In this document: one piece after another, positions 1 to 8,629 of the stretch | Numbering within the stretch: position 1 is the stretch's first letter | How the letters are laid out: each line of letters opens with the position of its first letter | NCBI GenBank assembly: GCA_023390115.1 | Contig: JAEWDM010000004.1 | Span: forward strand, 57,743-121,742 | Direction of reading: 5' to 3' | Length of the DNA: 64,000 nucleotides | From: Bacillota bacterium | GTDB taxonomy: Bacteria; Bacillota; Clostridia; Acetivibrionales; DSM-27016 | Translations under genes and position numbers: made by a program | Notes under the pieces: model-generated | Told to the model about the DNA's origin: nothing | Database searches by the model: none | The model's input: only the letters and a program-made list of their open reading frames with translations

Positions 1-230
1 AAATGGCTAAAAGCGCCTTATCGGAGCTTGGAAATATGATCATGGGAAACACTGCCACTGTTTTTTACGGCAAGGGTCTTAAAATAGACATTACTCCTCC
101 TACCCTGCTTACAGGAGATAACCTGCAGTTCTCACTGAATAAGCTTACAACTGTGTCCATACCGCTTAACCTGAGCGTGGGGGGCTTTATGGAAATAGAC
201 ATATCCTTTATAGAAAATACACAAAATTAA
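1..230 (+). CDS. cheX: CheX-like chemotaxis phosphatase, C-terminal part (5' truncated by window edge)
   Basis: The open frame runs in from the left edge, so only about 75 C-terminal residues are visible. The segment SALSELGNMIMGN carries the Glu and Asn spaced as in CheC/CheX/FliY phosphatases, which dephosphorylate CheY-P. It is followed by the typical ITPP segment and a beta-rich end. The in-frame ATG at position 3 lies inside the domain and is not the real start. CheX is usually a cytoplasmic protein of about 150 residues, so roughly half is missing. A chemoreceptor gene at 36.6-38.6 kb fits a motile organism. A CheC-type paralogue cannot be excluded. Confidence 0.75.
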   Translation, partial: MAKSALSELGNMIMGNTATVFYGKGLKIDITPPTLLTGDNLQFSLNKLTTVSIPLNLSVGGFMEIDISFIENTQN

Positions 231-309
231 TACTATGTGTATTATATAATACCAGCTTTCCTCATATAATTTAACTATAGCTTTAAGTATTGCCGGAGGT
301 AATGGCGTT

Positions 310-1056
310 TTGTTGCCGAAAAGGTTTATTTCTGTTTTATGTGGAGGGCTTTTTTGTCTTGTAATTTTTTATTTATATGACAACATACTTATACTTGACG
401 ATTTTCATAGCGGTTACCATCAGACCAGCCAGTCTTATGAACAGTCCTTTCCGCCGCTCTCGGAGGATACCTCCTTTTTACTCTCCAGGAAGGGATATTA
501 CATATACGTTAACCTCGATATATTTACAATGTACGTATATAAGGATGGTGAAATTCTAAAAACATATCCCGTCTCGGGAGGCGGGCCGTCTACCCCTTCC
601 CCTATGGGGACATGGCAAATTATCAGCAAGGATACATGGGGAGAAGGCTTTGGGGGCGCATGGCTTGGGTTTAATGTCCCCTGGGGTAAATACGGAATAC
701 ATGGTACAATATATCCCTGGTTTATAGGCAAATCCAATGCCTCCAAGGGATGCATACGAATGAATAATAAGGATGTGGCAGAGCTGTATAAGCTTGTCCC
801 TCACGGAACTGCAGTGACAATTATCCACAAAAACAAGCCTTTCCGGATACTGAGAAACGGTGATGTGGGCTCCGATGTGCTTGAGGTCCAAATATATTTA
901 AAGGAACTGGGGTATTATACCGGATATCCCGATGGCATTTTCGGGCAGGGAATGACACAGGCAGTGAAGGCTTTCCAGAGAGATTATAAGCTGTGGGAAA
1001 GCGGAACAGTCACAAATGAAACCTATTGGCAAATTACCCATGCACAGAAAGGCTAG
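310..1056 (+). CDS. L,D-transpeptidase (YkuD domain) with C-terminal peptidoglycan-binding domain
   Basis: This 248-residue protein has an N-terminal hydrophobic segment (about residues 7-30) that acts as a signal or anchor. A YkuD domain follows at about 62-175 and a PG_binding_1 domain at about 183-243. The catalytic motif is visible as H131-G and then SKGCIRM, with nucleophile C148 and R150. The family makes 3-3 cross-links in peptidoglycan outside the membrane. The start is TTG at 310, preceded by GGAGGT at 295-300. The ATG at 302 opens a different frame. The gene stands alone between the cheX fragment and a convergent membrane-protein gene. Confidence 0.9.
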   Translation: MLPKRFISVLCGGLFCLVIFYLYDNILILDDFHSGYHQTSQSYEQSFPPLSEDTSFLLSRKGYYIYVNLDIFTMYVYKDGEILKTYPVSGGGPSTPSPMGTWQIISKDTWGEGFGGAWLGFNVPWGKYGIHGTIYPWFIGKSNASKGCIRMNNKDVAELYKLVPHGTAVTIIHKNKPFRILRNGDVGSDVLEVQIYLKELGYYTGYPDGIFGQGMTQAVKAFQRDYKLWESGTVTNETYWQITHAQKG

Positions 1057-1107
1057 TGTCCTAACCGCCAGATACAAATTCTATTTCAAGGCACTAGTTA
1101 AGCACCA

Positions 1108-1129
1108 AAAGGCAGGACAAATGCCTTTG
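1108..1129. terminator. Weak hairpin between convergent genes
   Basis: Inverted repeat AAAGGCA / TGCCTTT (1108-1114 and 1122-1128) in the gap between the convergent L,D-transpeptidase and the membrane-protein gene. On the minus strand the second arm runs into a short T stretch. A weak terminator is plausible. Confidence 0.35.
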
Positions 1130-1927
1130 CTATATGCCCGTATTTTTTCTCCCATATTGCAGGTCGAAATACATCAAAGCAACTATTCTCATCTCCATTA
1201 ATGCAAACAGCGCACTTGCAAAGGAGACTGCAAAATTCTGTACAAGCCCGCCTTCAGACGTTGCAAAAAAAGAGCTTGCAAAAAATAAAAGTATTGAGGT
1301 TATGAATTTAAAAATTAATACCACACTTAATATTTCAAGCCTATGACCCCTGCTCAAAGCAGCACTCAGCTTAAAGGAGGCTATAACGCCCTTGTTGCCG
1401 TCCAGTATAAAGCAGTTATTGAAAAAAACTATAATATAAACTATTACAAACGGTATAATCATTAAAGAGAAGCCTATACTGACAATCATCATTAAATTCT
1501 CGCTCCTCATAAGATATGCCGCGATAGGAATTATGCCATAAATAATAATATGTGCAATAAAAATTCTTGCAATATTTCTGACATTTATGCCGGGTATTTT
1601 ACTTACCGGGCAAACACCCCCTTTGAGCTCACCAATATAAGCGGCAAGATATATTGAGGCTATCAGATTAATAATAATATTGGAGAAAAAAGAAACAATC
1701 AGAACATGTGACAGAACCCCTCCTAGCTTTATAAGGCTTTGAGTGTCAATTATATCAATATTTTGTACATCGGGAGCAAACAGGTATGAACCGAAAAAAT
1801 ATACCGCCAATATAAGCACAAAGGCCAAAGGCGCTGTATATTCACTTTTCAAGGTATAAAACCTGAATGATTCCGATATGTAGCTTCCTATACTCCTCAG
1901 CATTTTAGGATAATTATTTGAATTCAT
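1130..1927 (-). CDS. Polytopic membrane protein of unknown function
   Basis: The 265-residue product has about six strongly hydrophobic stretches, at roughly residues 33-50, 68-98, 120-140, 145-168, 205-222 and 228-252. It has no signal peptide, catalytic motif or obvious transporter signature. The N-terminus (about 1-30) is short and cytoplasmic-looking. I do not recognise the family. It resembles the general shape of DUF-type glycerophosphoryl-diester-phosphodiesterase-like or DUF4013-like membrane proteins, but no motif supports a name. It is a single gene convergent with the L,D-transpeptidase gene, and no functional clue comes from its neighbours. Confidence 0.7.
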   Translation of the reverse strand: MNSNNYPKMLRSIGSYISESFRFYTLKSEYTAPLAFVLILAVYFFGSYLFAPDVQNIDIIDTQSLIKLGGVLSHVLIVSFFSNIIINLIASIYLAAYIGELKGGVCPVSKIPGINVRNIARIFIAHIIIYGIIPIAAYLMRSENLMMIVSIGFSLMIIPFVIVYIIVFFNNCFILDGNKGVIASFKLSAALSRGHRLEILSVVLIFKFITSILLFFASSFFATSEGGLVQNFAVSFASALFALMEMRIVALMYFDLQYGRKNTGI

Positions 1928-2049
1928 AGTATCTTCCGCACTTCTTCCTTAAATTTAGTATAATAGCAATAAATCACTCTCTACCTATTTTCTAAAATAT
2001 ATGATGCTTTGTCAAATATTTTTTTATTGATATTCAAGCCTTATTTACT

Positions 2050-2096
2050 AAAAAGCAGGAGAAGGCAAAGTTTATCCTGGCGTTCTCCTGCTTTTC
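2050..2096. terminator. Bidirectional intrinsic terminator downstream of the kinase gene
   Basis: A 13-bp stem AAAAGCAGGAGAA / TTCTCCTGCTTTT (2051-2063 and 2083-2095) lies just past the stop codon of the minus-strand kinase gene. The T stretches on either side allow it to work in both directions. Confidence 0.85.
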
Positions 2097-2097
2097 T

Positions 2098-3579
2098 TTA
2101 CTTTATAATGTTTTTAAATGTTTCATAGGGCTGGTCCCACCTTTGGCTGTCCCGAGGCTTGAATATCTCTGTAGGAAAGGAATCTCTGACTATCCCCCTT
2201 GCTTCCCGGATATTTTTTACTTTTCCAAGTGCCATTGACTGTATAACAAGATTGCCTACTGAGGTAGCCTCTACAGGACCTGCTATGACCTCTCTGCCGG
2301 TCACATCGGCTGTAAGGCTGCATAAAAGCTTGTCCTTTATTCCCCCTCCTACCATATGTATTACCGGCAGCTTTCTTCCAAGTACCTGCTCAAGACTTTC
2401 CACTGTCATTCTGTATTTAAGAGCCAGGCTCTGACATATGCACATTACTACCTCTCCTGCGCTTTGGGGCACATATTGTCCGGTATTCCTGCAATACCGC
2501 TCTATCCTTTCCGGCATATTACCCGGCAAAACAAAAAGCTGGTCGTCAGGGTCAATAAAGCATTTCACAGAGCCAGCCTCCCTGGCCATACTCTCCATTG
2601 CCGCAAAGCTCAGCTTCTTGCCTTCTCTGTCCCACTGTCTTTTACATTCCTGTATAAGCCATAGTCCCATTATATTTTTGAGGAAGGTAATTTTATTGTT
2701 AATTCCGCCCTCATTTGTAAATGACATGCAAAAGCTTTTATCATTAAGTATCGGGCTGTCCGTCTCCACCCCCATCAACGACCACGTACCGCAGCTTATA
2801 TAAACAAAGTCATCCCGGCATGCGGGCACCGATGCCACAGCCGCCTGAGTGTCATGTCCCGCCGCCGCTATTACAGAAATAGGCTTAACTCCAAGCTCAT
2901 CACATATTTCTGCCGACAGATTGCCTATCACAGTCCCCGTCATAACTATATCGGTGAAAATACCACGGGGAATCCCGAGCTTTTCTATTATTTCCTCAGA
3001 CCATTGCTTTTTTACGGGGTCTAAAAGCTGAGTTGTGCTTGCAATGCTATATTCCGTAGCCTTTACCCCCGTCAGAAAATAGTTGAATAAATCAGGTGTA
3101 AGGAGTAATGTTTTTGCTTGCGACATCTGAGAAGAGCCGCTATATATCATTGAGAACAGTTGGAAAACAGTATTGAGCTCCATAAGCTGTATTCCTGTCT
3201 TCATGTATAACTGCTTTTGCGGCATTATTTCAAAAACCTTCTCCATCATTCCCCGGGTCCGCTTGTCCCTGTAATGATACGGGTTGCCTATAAGCTCTCC
3301 TCTTTCATCCAGCAGCCCGAAGTCAACTCCCCATGTATCTATGGCCATTGACGCTATATCGCGGTCCCCGCCATTGACACATTTAAGTATCCCCTGCTTT
3401 ATCTCATGCAGAAGCCTTAAGGTGTCCCAATGCAGGCCCCCTGTAACATTTACAGGATCATTTGAAAATCTGTGAATTTCCTTAAGCTCCAAATGCCCCT
3501 CCTGAAGCGTTCCAAGCATAGCCCTTCCACTGCTGGCACCAAAATCAAAGGCCAGCATTTTTACAGCATCCTCCACCAA
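2098..3579 (-). CDS. rhaB: Rhamnulokinase-type FGGY sugar kinase
   Basis: The 493-residue protein has the two-lobed FGGY carbohydrate kinase fold. The N-terminal phosphate-binding loop DFGASSGRAMLG is at about residues 10-21, and the glycine-rich MVGGGIKDKLL segment that closes on ATP is near 405. Length and motifs match RhaB, which phosphorylates L-rhamnulose at O-1. It follows an L-fucose isomerase gene by 44 bp on the same strand. No rhamnose isomerase or aldolase is present, so its real substrate here may be L-fuculose or a related ketose. That substrate assignment is inference. The gene ends at a strong terminator. Confidence 0.85.
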   Translation of the reverse strand: MVEDAVKMLAFDFGASSGRAMLGTLQEGHLELKEIHRFSNDPVNVTGGLHWDTLRLLHEIKQGILKCVNGGDRDIASMAIDTWGVDFGLLDERGELIGNPYHYRDKRTRGMMEKVFEIMPQKQLYMKTGIQLMELNTVFQLFSMIYSGSSQMSQAKTLLLTPDLFNYFLTGVKATEYSIASTTQLLDPVKKQWSEEIIEKLGIPRGIFTDIVMTGTVIGNLSAEICDELGVKPISVIAAAGHDTQAAVASVPACRDDFVYISCGTWSLMGVETDSPILNDKSFCMSFTNEGGINNKITFLKNIMGLWLIQECKRQWDREGKKLSFAAMESMAREAGSVKCFIDPDDQLFVLPGNMPERIERYCRNTGQYVPQSAGEVVMCICQSLALKYRMTVESLEQVLGRKLPVIHMVGGGIKDKLLCSLTADVTGREVIAGPVEATSVGNLVIQSMALGKVKNIREARGIVRDSFPTEIFKPRDSQRWDQPYETFKNIIK

Positions 3580-3623
3580 ATTCCCCCTGTCAAAGTTATA
3601 TATTTATAATCAACACTCAGGTG

Positions 3624-5438
3624 TTATTTCGAATATAACGGTCCAAGGCTTTCACATGCCCTGTAGTCGGCCCCTTCAATATCCATTCCAAATGCATCCC
3701 ACATGCTTGGCCTGAAAATCTTTTCCTCGGGTACATTGTGCATGCATACGGGAATTCTCAGCATGGAAGCAAGCGTTATAAGCTCGGAGCCTATATGCCC
3801 ATAGCTGAACACTCCATGATTGGCGCCCCATTTTGCCATTACCGAATATACATTCTTGAAGGCTCCCTTACCCGTGATAATAGGAGCAAACCACGTTGTA
3901 GGCCATGTTGGATCGGTTCTCTTATCAATTACGTCTCCGATGCCCTCCGGCAGCTCTACCGAGTATCCCTCCGCTATCTGGAGCACGGGACCTAAGCCCT
4001 TTATCAGGTTAATTCTGAACATTGTTACAGGCATTCCCCCGTCAGTCATGAAATTGGATGAAAAACCGCCGCCTCTGAAATATTCGACATTTCCCGGCCT
4101 CCATGATGTGGCGTCAAGGCATTTTCCCGCTTCCTCGGGGGTAATGTCCCAGTACGGCTTCATTGCAGGCTTTCCGTCAAGCGACTGCTTCCCTGAGCCG
4201 TCAAGCGCTGCAGCCCCTGAGTTTATAAGATGTATTATACCATTTTCCGCAAGTCCTGTAAGCTCCTTTCCCGTAACGCGCTTAACAGCGTCAGGACTCC
4301 AATAGGTTCTTACATCCGCAAATACCTGTGCGGTATTTGTAAGGAGATGCCCTAAAAGCATAGAGGTCCCGTTTAAGCTGTCATTCTCAGTTGCAACTAC
4401 AAACGCCTCCCTGATTCCATTCCAGTCAAAGGACGAATTAAGAATAGCCTCCATAAAATCGCCGTTAGGGAAGTGATCCGTCCACTGTCTTTGCCCCTGA
4501 AAGCCCGATGCAATTGCGTTATGTCCCAGCGCCTCTTCCCCAAAGCCTTTTTGAGCAAGTTTTGGATTGCCAATCATTAAGTCCCTGGCGATAATAGCCA
4601 TTTTGACTACCGTCTCCCACTGCTTATCCTTATCCTCCCTTGAGGCCTGAAGGCTTGGAGCATTATTATCCGCTCCCTCTATGCAGTTTTCCTTTGTCCA
4701 CTTAAGCGCCCTCCGGAACTCTCCCTCGTCATATATTTCCTCTTCAATCCTCCGTATAAACTCCGACATATCGACATATTCGTTTCTCATTCCAAGATAG
4801 TCCTGAAAGAACTGCTCATTGACAATTGATCCTGCAATTCCCATTGAAACGGATCCCATTGACAAATACGATTTCCCTCTCATATCCGCCACAGCAATCC
4901 CGGCCTTTGCAAACTGAAGCAGCTTTCGTGCCACATCCTCAGGAATGCTGATATCTCCCATATCCTGAACATCCTTGCCGTATATTCCGAAGGCAGGTAT
5001 GCCCTTCTGGTTGTGCGCTGCCAATACAGCGGCAAGGTAAACAGCTCCCGGACGCTCCGTGCCGTTAAAGCCCCATACGGCTTTGGGCATATGGGGGTCC
5101 ATGTCCATTGTCTCAGAGCCGTAGCACCAGCAGGGTGTGACTGTAAGGGAGACTCCCACTCCCTCAAGCTTAAACTTCTCAGCACATTTTGCCGCTTCTG
5201 CAACTCCTCCTATACAGGTATCGGCAATTACACACTCAACAGGCATCCCGTTTGAATGCCTCAGATTTTCAGAGATAAGCCGTGCAGCCGCCTGCGCCAT
5301 ATTCATGGTTTGCTCCTCAAGTGATTCTCTTATGCCTCTTCTCCTGCCGTCAATCGCGGGGCGTATGCCAACCTTTGCAAGCCCTCCTACCAATCTGTTT
5401 ACCGGTTCATTTACCTTCATTTCTTTAATGTTAGACAT
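3624..5438 (-). CDS. fucI: L-fucose isomerase
   Basis: The product interconverts L-fucose and L-fuculose in the cytoplasm, using a bound divalent metal. With the start at 5438 it has 604 residues, close to the usual length of about 590. The ATG is preceded by AGGAGG with a 10-base spacer, so the longer upstream frame is not used. Metal-ligand segments are visible: ATENDSLN (Glu), FADVRTYW (Asp) and GANHGVFSYGHIG (His). It probably forms a two-gene operon with the downstream kinase. A LacI-type operator at 5521-5534 lies about 80 bp upstream. D-arabinose is a common alternative substrate of this family. Confidence 0.93.
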   Translation of the reverse strand: MSNIKEMKVNEPVNRLVGGLAKVGIRPAIDGRRRGIRESLEEQTMNMAQAAARLISENLRHSNGMPVECVIADTCIGGVAEAAKCAEKFKLEGVGVSLTVTPCWCYGSETMDMDPHMPKAVWGFNGTERPGAVYLAAVLAAHNQKGIPAFGIYGKDVQDMGDISIPEDVARKLLQFAKAGIAVADMRGKSYLSMGSVSMGIAGSIVNEQFFQDYLGMRNEYVDMSEFIRRIEEEIYDEGEFRRALKWTKENCIEGADNNAPSLQASREDKDKQWETVVKMAIIARDLMIGNPKLAQKGFGEEALGHNAIASGFQGQRQWTDHFPNGDFMEAILNSSFDWNGIREAFVVATENDSLNGTSMLLGHLLTNTAQVFADVRTYWSPDAVKRVTGKELTGLAENGIIHLINSGAAALDGSGKQSLDGKPAMKPYWDITPEEAGKCLDATSWRPGNVEYFRGGGFSSNFMTDGGMPVTMFRINLIKGLGPVLQIAEGYSVELPEGIGDVIDKRTDPTWPTTWFAPIITGKGAFKNVYSVMAKWGANHGVFSYGHIGSELITLASMLRIPVCMHNVPEEKIFRPSMWDAFGMDIEGADYRACESLGPLYSK

Positions 5439-5520
5439 ATCCTGTAATCCTCCTGTATTTTTTATTCTTGCATATAATTTGCACAAAATTAATTTTTAAT
5501 AACACATGCAGTCTAATTCA

Positions 5521-5534
5521 TGCACTCGATTGCA
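5521..5534. promoter_or_regulatory. LacI-family operator upstream of fucI
   Basis: TGCACTCGATTGCA is an imperfect palindrome centred on CG, the usual form of LacI-family sites. It differs at one base from the copy at 6658-6671 in front of the LacI-type gene, and the flanks (TTCA before, TATT after) also match. It lies about 80 bp upstream of the fucI start. Confidence 0.75.
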
Positions 5535-5595
5535 TTATTCCTGAGAATTCGTCCTGCTCTTATTCCATATAAAGTATAACGGGATTTTTTGAAGG

Positions 5596-6579
5596 CTATA
5601 TTATCAAAAAAGTTTTTAAGCGTATAATCTGAGGACTGGCACTGACTCCCTTATTAATCATCTGCAGTATAAGCCTTGCCGCATTAATGCCTATTTCTCC
5701 TATCGGCTGTCTTATCCTCACACCTGAAAACCCCAGTACAGACGAAAGCTCCATATCGTCAAAATTTGAAATGGATACCTCATGGCTTAAGGCACCGGAA
5801 TTCTCAATTAAATACTTTACTGCTCCTACATGCATAAAGTAATTCGATATAAATATGTCATGCGGGCTTTCCTTAAGGCTCATTAAAGAAGCCATAGCCT
5901 TATATCCGCTTTCCACATGAAAATCTCCAAATTTTATAATCTGCTCCTCAACAGGTATGCAATAATCATTTAAAGCCCTTATATAGCCTTCATAGCGCTC
6001 CTTAGCGGATGTAAGCCTCATGTCTCCTCCAATAAACCCTATTCTTCTTATGCCCTTCCCAATAAGGTGCTCTATGGCACTATAGCTTCCATTTACATTG
6101 TCCACAAGCACTGCATCCGCTACAACATTATTAACCAGCCTGTCTACAAGAACAAGCGGCATACCGGATTCCTTAAGCTGATTAAAATGCTTTCCCTCGT
6201 CTGATGCCGGTATAACAATAATTCCGTCAACGCATTTCTCCATAAGCAGATTTATTCTTTCCTTTTCTTTCATGACATTTTCATTTGAACCGCAGATTAT
6301 TATGCTGTACCCCCACTTGCCAAGCTCTTCCTCAATGCTTCCGGCAATACCCATAAAAAATGCGTTAGGCAGCTCAGGGCATATAAAGCCTATGGAATGT
6401 GTTCTGTTAGTCTTTAAGCTTCTCGCGATATTATTAATTTTATATCCGAGTACTTTTATACTTTCCATTACCCTCAATTTAGTCTTTTCACTTATCCTTG
6501 GATCATGGTTTATTACCCTTGATACCGTGGCCGCGGATACCCCCGCATGCCTTGCAACATCTTTCACCGTAGCAGGCAT
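5596..6579 (-). CDS. LacI-family transcriptional regulator
   Basis: With the start at 6579 the protein has 327 residues. An N-terminal helix-turn-helix (TVKDVARHAGVSAATVSRVI, residues 3-22) is followed by the hinge and then a periplasmic-binding-protein-like effector domain. That domain includes IGFICPELPNAFFMGI and DGIIVIPAS. The start ATG is preceded by GGAG with a 6-base spacer; upstream in-frame ATGs lack a ribosome binding site. Matching palindromes in front of this gene and fucI suggest it represses both, with a deoxy-sugar or its phosphate as inducer. The effector is inferred from context. Confidence 0.9.
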   Translation of the reverse strand: MPATVKDVARHAGVSAATVSRVINHDPRISEKTKLRVMESIKVLGYKINNIARSLKTNRTHSIGFICPELPNAFFMGIAGSIEEELGKWGYSIIICGSNENVMKEKERINLLMEKCVDGIIVIPASDEGKHFNQLKESGMPLVLVDRLVNNVVADAVLVDNVNGSYSAIEHLIGKGIRRIGFIGGDMRLTSAKERYEGYIRALNDYCIPVEEQIIKFGDFHVESGYKAMASLMSLKESPHDIFISNYFMHVGAVKYLIENSGALSHEVSISNFDDMELSSVLGFSGVRIRQPIGEIGINAARLILQMINKGVSASPQIIRLKTFLII

Positions 6580-6657
6580 CCCTATCTCCATTCCATAATA
6601 GCAGCATAAACGAATTGCCCCATATGGCACAATCTTAGCCGATTAAATTCCGCTTCA

Positions 6658-6671
6658 TGCACACGATTGCA
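6658..6671. promoter_or_regulatory. LacI-family operator at the promoter of the regulator gene (autoregulation)
   Basis: TGCACACGATTGCA begins two bases downstream of a minus-strand TATAAT (-10 at 6674-6679), so it covers the expected transcription start. It is nearly identical to the fucI site at 5521-5534. Confidence 0.75.
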
Positions 6672-6701
6672 CTATTATATATTATATATTCTATATTAAA
6701 T

Positions 6702-6745
6702 AAAAAAATCCTCCATAAAAATAAAAATTTTTTAAAGGATTTTTT
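6702..6745 (-). terminator. AT-rich terminator at the end of the nif operon
   Basis: Inverted repeat AAAAAAATCC / GGATTTTTT (6702-6711 and 6737-6745) begins at the stop codon of the last nif gene. On the minus strand it ends in a T run. Confidence 0.6.
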
Positions 6746-7568
6746 ATCTGTAAATCATCTTCATAATATCAGCTTGAATTTCCATAGCCCTGTCCAAATC
6801 TATATTTTGAAAAATACCCATGTGCTCCCGGGCCGCCTCTATAAACTGATTATAGCTGCAATTCCCCGCTCTTTCCCCTATGCCTCCGATTGTGCAGTCT
6901 ATATAGCGTGCACCTGCTTTTGCCGCAGCAATTGAGTTTGCTACCGCCATACCCAGGTCATTGTGCGCATGCATTTCAATTTCCACCTCAAGCTCATCCC
7001 TTATTTTTACAATTTCATCATAAAGCCTCTGCCTGTACAGCACACCCACAGTATCGGCATACCGCACTCTTTTTACCCCATTTTCAAGTGCAGTAGCCAT
7101 TACCTGCATTAAAAACTTAAAATCCGCCCTTGATGCATCCTCCATCCCTATTGTTACCTCGGAGCACCCTCCGGCAGCATAAGCTATACAGCTTTTCATA
7201 TTATCTATAACCCATTCCCTGCTTTTATTGAGCTTAGAGGATATCTGAATATCGGAGCACGGCACCGAAATATGAATAATCTCAGCACCGCATTCCCGGG
7301 CCTGCTTTATATCATTTTTGTTCATTCTGCTCCATGTAGATATTTTGCTTTTTAAGCCCATGTCAACAATCCTTGCTATGCTCCTTTTCTCATGCCCTCC
7401 CATTGCAGGTATACCTGCTTCAATTTGATATATCCCCAATTCATCCAGCATAGATGCAATTTTTATCTTCTCCTCAGGTGCAAAAGCAATTCCTGCCTTT
7501 TGTTCTCCATCTCTAAGCGTTGTGTCTACAATTTCAACTCCCAAGCTTCCAACCCCCCGGCTGTGCAT
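6744..7568 (-). CDS. nifV: Homocitrate synthase alpha subunit (N-terminal, catalytic half of a split NifV)
   Basis: NifV condenses acetyl-CoA and 2-oxoglutarate to homocitrate, the organic ligand of the FeMo-cofactor. This 274-residue protein has the catalytic TIM barrel of the HMGL-like/alpha-isopropylmalate synthase family. It carries the signature VDTTLRDGEQKAG and the metal-binding HAHNDLGMA motif at about residue 200. It lacks the C-terminal communication domain, which is in the gene just upstream. C. pasteurianum splits NifV in the same way, in the same gene order. The reading frame overlaps that gene by 43 bases. The ATG at 7568 has no clear ribosome binding site, and a TTG at 7544 behind a G-rich stretch is an alternative start. 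Confidence 0.88.
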   Translation of the reverse strand: MHSRGVGSLGVEIVDTTLRDGEQKAGIAFAPEEKIKIASMLDELGIYQIEAGIPAMGGHEKRSIARIVDMGLKSKISTWSRMNKNDIKQARECGAEIIHISVPCSDIQISSKLNKSREWVIDNMKSCIAYAAGGCSEVTIGMEDASRADFKFLMQVMATALENGVKRVRYADTVGVLYRQRLYDEIVKIRDELEVEIEMHAHNDLGMAVANSIAAAKAGARYIDCTIGGIGERAGNCSYNQFIEAAREHMGIFQNIDLDRAMEIQADIMKMIYR

Positions 7569-8602
7569 ATGCGTATAATTTCAATATCATTCAAGCTTCT
7601 TTTCATTTCGACGCTTCTGTCCTTTACAATCTGAAGCAAAACGTCAAGCTCCTCCAGCCCTAATGTGATTCCAAGCTCCTTAAGCTTATGCATAATAGAC
7701 TTTTTCCCCGAATGCTTTCCAATCACAAGCCTTCTTTGCTGTCCTACCATAGCCGGGTCGAAGGGCTCATAGGTAAGAGGGTTTTTTCCTATACCGTCGG
7801 CATGAATACCTGACTCGTATTTAAATATGTCTTTACCTATTACGGGCTTAATGCCTGATACCGCACGGCCTGTTATATGCGTAAACTTTTTTTTCAGATT
7901 GGGCAGCTTTTTTAAGTCCAGCCTTGTGTACGGATCGATAATAGTTTTAATAGATACAAGCACCTCTTCCAGAGCCGCAAAGCCATTTTTTCCTCCATAA
8001 CCCGAAAAGGAAGCAGTTATGCTTCCCACACCATTCATAACGGCTTCCACCGCCAAAGCTGTAGCACAATACAGGTTGTTTTCGGCACAGATGTCCACAC
8101 CTCCGCCATACAGCGCATTAATCTCCTTTACAGCCTCAATCCATTTAAAAGAGCTGATTTTGCTTAGCCCCAATAACCTTAAGCAGCTTATCCCCTTGTC
8201 GAGCCCGCTTTTACATGCCATTAAAAGCTCCTGAACGGTATCTGCCCTATATTCCAGAGAAATATTGGCCTCCCTTGCTTTAAGCTCCTCCATCAGCTTA
8301 TTATCCGACATCTGTTCTTCGCCTATAATGCAGTTGCGTATTGAGGCCTTTTCAAGCATATGCAAATCTTCCTGCTTCTGAACCCGCAGCAAGAAATCTA
8401 TCCCGGCCGGAAGTTTGCCCACCTTTCTGCAAATATCGCGGTTTATTTCTATCAAGTCTACACCTATGTCTTTTAATGCCCAACAGAGGTCAATTATATC
8501 AAGCCTGCTCATCTTAACCTCAGACATATATATCTCAGGAAGTGTACGATCAATTATTCTCAATGAGCTGCTATCATTAATTTTAAGCGGCAATACAATC
8601 AC
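7526..8602 (-). CDS. nifV: Homocitrate synthase omega subunit (C-terminal half of split NifV with a degenerate barrel)
   Basis: This 358-residue product has a TIM-barrel-like region that lost its active site: the usual DTTLRDGEQ position reads IDRTLPEIYMS. It then continues into the intact linker and C-terminal part containing YESGIHADGIGKN and VIGKHSGKKS. It is the partner of the catalytic alpha subunit encoded immediately downstream, and homocitrate synthesis presumably needs both. The start is a GTG at 8602 behind AGGAGA. C. pasteurianum nifV-omega has the same role. The protein is longer than a bare C-terminal domain, so the split looks like duplication followed by subfunctionalisation rather than simple gene breakage (inference). 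Confidence 0.85.
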   Translation of the reverse strand: MIVLPLKINDSSSLRIIDRTLPEIYMSEVKMSRLDIIDLCWALKDIGVDLIEINRDICRKVGKLPAGIDFLLRVQKQEDLHMLEKASIRNCIIGEEQMSDNKLMEELKAREANISLEYRADTVQELLMACKSGLDKGISCLRLLGLSKISSFKWIEAVKEINALYGGGVDICAENNLYCATALAVEAVMNGVGSITASFSGYGGKNGFAALEEVLVSIKTIIDPYTRLDLKKLPNLKKKFTHITGRAVSGIKPVIGKDIFKYESGIHADGIGKNPLTYEPFDPAMVGQQRRLVIGKHSGKKSIMHKLKELGITLGLEELDVLLQIVKDRSVEMKRSLNDIEIIRICTAGGLEAWELKL

Positions 8603-8612
8603 CTACTCTCCT

Positions 8613-8629
8613 AAGGGCTTAAGGCCCTT
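8613..8629 (-). other. Small hairpin at the ferredoxin stop codon
   Basis: Inverted repeat AAGGGC / GCCCTT with a 5-base loop overlaps the ferredoxin stop codon and precedes nifV-omega. There is no T tract, so an mRNA-processing or stability element is more likely than a terminator. Confidence 0.4.

Noticed and set aside
3820..4305. Open frame of 161 codons antisense to fucI
   Set aside because: It is a shadow of the fucose isomerase gene, with no start signal.
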